Assembly (NCBI GenBank): GCA_016649625.1
Contig: JAENXI010000036.1
Coordinates: 1-7,302, forward strand
DNA: 7,302 bases
From: Candidatus Bathyarchaeota archaeon
Lineage (GTDB): Archaea; Thermoproteota; Bathyarchaeia; Bathyarchaeales; Bathycorpusculaceae
Reading direction: 5' to 3'
Each line of letters begins with the position of its first letter. Within the stretch, counting starts at the first letter, position 1. The notes below the pieces were generated by a model that ran no database searches, had not been told where the DNA came from, and saw only the letters and a program-made list of their open reading frames with translations. A program made the position numbers and the translations under genes. Below, in pieces: positions 5,823 through 7,302 of this stretch.

Positions 5823-6635
5823 TTAGTCTATTCTATTCACTTCAATCTGGAAAAGTTTTGACCATCTCTTTCCTGTTACAAACAATCTATTTGTTTCTGA
5901 GTCATATGCAATTCCGTTGAGGATTTTGTTTGGATCTTGTCTATCTTCATCATTTATTCCTGTCAAATCGACCCAACCTTCTACATTTCCTGTTTGAGGA
6001 TTAATTATTGCTATTTTATCTTGTAGAAAAATATTCGCAAAAATTTTTCCTTGAATATACTCTAATTCATTTAGGTTTATCACTGGTTCTTTATCTACAA
6101 CATCCACTTGTTTTACTGTCTCAAAAGTTTCTGGATCTAAAAAAAACAAAGTTGAAGTTCCATCACTCATTATAAGTTGGACACCATTATTTGTAATTCC
6201 CCATCCCTCTGTAGGATAACTAAACTCGGATAAAAGCTCGAGTGAATCCTTGTCATAGATAAAACCTAAGTTGGATATCCATGTAAGCTGTATAATTTTA
6301 TCATTAATAATTGTAATTCCTTCCCCAAAGTACTGGTCTTGCAGACTAACAGACTTTAACACTTTACCTGTTTTTAGCTCAACTTTTCTAATGGTAGACT
6401 CCCCAAAAAGCCCTGTGCTCTCAAATAAGAAACCCTCATCAAATTCTAATCCTTGAGTAAAAGCCATTTCATCATGATTATAAGATTCTATAATTTCATA
6501 AGTGTATAAGATTGGGTTTTGCTGTGAAAAATCATTATTTACTAAAGCTAATGCAATAATGCTTGTTGTAACTGTAATTATTAATGCTAAAATTATTGTT
6601 TTTTGTTTTCTTGATATTATAACTCGCCTTTTCAA
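5823..6635 (-). CDS. Glutaminyl-peptide cyclotransferase, plant/bacterial type, membrane-anchored
   Basis: Complete 270-residue protein of the Glu_cyclase_2 family (PF05096, COG3823), a five-bladed beta-propeller that converts N-terminal glutamine to pyroglutamate. Family motifs appear in order: FTQGLEF (59-65), LFESTGLFGES (70-80), FGEGITI (103-109), LTW (117-119), EGWGIT (143-148), MSDGTSTLFFLDP (156-168), LNELEYI (188-194), ILNGIAYD (238-245) and LFVTGKRWSKLFQI (251-264). A basic N-terminus followed by a hydrophobic segment (about 13-33) and no cleavage motif predicts a single membrane anchor with the propeller outside the cell. The start is TTG at 6633-6635; an in-frame stop lies just upstream, and the first internal ATG would remove the anchor. 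No Shine-Dalgarno is visible, so a short-leader or leaderless message is likely. It lies 96 nt behind hppA on the same strand. Confidence 0.93.
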   Translation of the reverse strand: MKRRVIISRKQKTIILALIITVTTSIIALALVNNDFSQQNPILYTYEIIESYNHDEMAFTQGLEFDEGFLFESTGLFGESTIRKVELKTGKVLKSVSLQDQYFGEGITIINDKIIQLTWISNLGFIYDKDSLELLSEFSYPTEGWGITNNGVQLIMSDGTSTLFFLDPETFETVKQVDVVDKEPVINLNELEYIQGKIFANIFLQDKIAIINPQTGNVEGWVDLTGINDEDRQDPNKILNGIAYDSETNRLFVTGKRWSKLFQIEVNRID

Positions 6636-6731
6636 TTGAGAACTTGATTGTTTTTAGTTATTACAATATTTTGGCTTTATTGGAAGTTAAATATTTTCTG
6701 TATCTTTGTTAAGCTTTCCAATTAAATGCTG
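6636..6731 (-). promoter_or_regulatory. hppA-cyclase gap with hairpin and A/T-rich promoter region
   Basis: A 7-bp perfect inverted repeat ATTGGAA/TTCCAAT (6679-6685 and 6716-6722), with a further TTAA/TTAA pairing inside, forms a possible stem just after the hppA stop. Closer to the cyclase, the minus strand has AAAATATTGTAA about 35-45 nt before the TTG, suitable for a promoter of a short-leader transcript. The outer arm overlaps the long inverted repeat shared with the window end. Confidence 0.35.
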
Positions 6732-6742
6732 CTATGGAATTT
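6714..6742. repeat. 29-bp inverted repeat, inner copy
   Basis: The first 29 bases here are identical to the reverse complement of the last 29 bases of the window (7274-7302). After one mismatch another AATT matches. This copy covers the hppA stop codon (6732-6734) and the DNA just after it. Confidence 0.95.
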
Positions 6743-7302
6743 GAATTAATGGAGTTAAGGTCAATAATAATGGGGCAATAAGAAGCGCTGTCATGTTGGT
6801 CAACTTCATAAAAATAGTTAATGAGGGACCTGCCACATCTTTTAATGGATCACCAATAGTATCACCAACTACTGCGGCAGTATGTATTGGGGTTCCTTTC
6901 ACCCAGAATCCAATATCCTCTATGCTCTTTTTTGTATTATCCCAAAGAGCTCCACCAAAACTAAAAAATGATGCTAGAAGCGCTGCTGTGCACGTTCCCC
7001 CCAGTAACATACCTCCTAGAGCTGTTGGTCCAAATACCAAACCTACTAAAATAGGTGAAGCCATAGTCACAAAAGTGGGAAGAACCATCTTTCTTAGAGC
7101 GTTTTTTGTACTAATATCAATACATTTATCATAATCGGGCTTTGATTTTCCTTCTAAGATTTTAGGATCTGCTTTAAATTGTCTTCTGACTTCGTTAACC
7201 ATTTCCAAGGCTCCCTTCGCGGTTGCTCCAATTGTAAAAGATGAGAAAAGAAACGGAACTACTGCTCCAATTAAAATTCCATAGCAGCATTTAATTGGAA
7301 AG
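6732..7302 (-). CDS. hppA: Membrane-bound pyrophosphatase (V-PPase), C-terminal part
   Basis: C-terminal 189 residues of an ion-pumping membrane pyrophosphatase (whole proteins about 680-750 residues); the 5' part lies beyond the right edge. Frame and motifs are clear: LIGAVVPFLFSSFTI, MVNEVRRQF (34-42), KPDYDKCIDISTKNAL, LVGLVFGPTALGGMLLGG, GGALWDNTKKSIED (116-129), HTAAVVGDTIGDPLKDVAGPS (from 140) and MKLTNMTALLIAPL. The acidic and lysine residues that bind Mg-PPi in the last signature (D147, D151, K154, D155) are present. The enzyme hydrolyses PPi and pumps H+ or Na+ across the membrane; ion and K+ dependence are set by residues not in view. A TTG at 7208 is internal, not the start. The first eight residues at the edge (FPIKCCYG) lie in the inverted repeat and do not look like the family, so they may be artefactual. 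Most conserved copies read GGAWDN; here an extra Leu gives GGALWDN. Confidence 0.94.
   Translation of the reverse strand, partial: FPIKCCYGILIGAVVPFLFSSFTIGATAKGALEMVNEVRRQFKADPKILEGKSKPDYDKCIDISTKNALRKMVLPTFVTMASPILVGLVFGPTALGGMLLGGTCTAALLASFFSFGGALWDNTKKSIEDIGFWVKGTPIHTAAVVGDTIGDPLKDVAGPSLTIFMKLTNMTALLIAPLLLTLTPLIQIP
7274..7302. repeat. 29-bp inverted repeat, outer copy at window edge
   Basis: Perfect reverse complement of 6714-6742. The repeat runs exactly to the last base of the window, so its true length is unknown. It lies inside the hppA reading frame, where the encoded residues do not fit the family. Confidence 0.95.

Noticed and set aside
6793..7134. 113-codon plus-strand frame
   Set aside because: It is antisense to the conserved hppA coding region.
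1..7302. CRISPR array, tRNA, rRNA or insertion sequence
   Set aside because: No regularly spaced repeats, no T-arm or anticodon-arm patterns, no conserved rRNA stretches, and no transposase-like protein were found on either strand.

Overview
The window is an AT-rich piece of a prokaryotic genome, most likely archaeal. The reasons are a Roadblock/LC7-like protein beside a Cdc48-N/VAT-N-like domain, a membrane-anchored plant-type glutaminyl cyclase, TATA-like promoter elements, and T-rich or pyrimidine-rich tracts rather than strong hairpins after genes. Roadblock proteins are especially abundant in Asgard archaea, so an Asgard-type origin is a reasonable guess, but no single feature proves it. 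The right edge carries an inverted copy of sequence about 530 bp inside the window, which suggests that it is a contig end.

Layout, plus strand. Positions 2-938 hold the 3' part of an acidic-linker protein ending in a double-psi-barrel-like domain, followed 13 nt later by a Roadblock/LC7-like gene; the pair looks like one transcript. After a C9 tract and about 350 bp of non-coding DNA comes a complete class V aminotransferase of the alanine-glyoxylate / serine-pyruvate / phosphoserine type (1289-2362). It is followed by a DUF1015 gene whose reading frame starts near 2546 and runs to 3823, but which is interrupted at codon 51 by an in-frame TAA. Aminotransferase plus DUF1015 is a pairing linked elsewhere to serine biosynthesis; the usual phosphoglycerate dehydrogenase partner is not between them here.

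Layout, minus strand (genes read right to left). The 3' third of a membrane pyrophosphatase (hppA) enters from the right edge and stops at 6732. Next comes a complete TTG-started glutaminyl-peptide cyclotransferase with one membrane anchor (6635-5823), then about 500 bp of non-coding DNA rich in inverted repeats. After that lie a complete DEAD-box RNA helicase (5314-4178) and, 57 nt behind it, a small 47-residue YHS-domain metal-binding protein (4120-3977). The minus-strand helicase-YHS pair converges with the plus-strand DUF1015 gene around 3824-3976.

Most genes are recognisable family members. The points most worth a second look are the nonsense codon in DUF1015, the DUF1015/aminotransferase pairing itself, the Roadblock plus barrel-domain gene pair, the overlooked YHS gene, the cluster of palindromes at the helicase promoter, and the inverted repeat at the right edge, which probably marks an assembly or amplification artefact.
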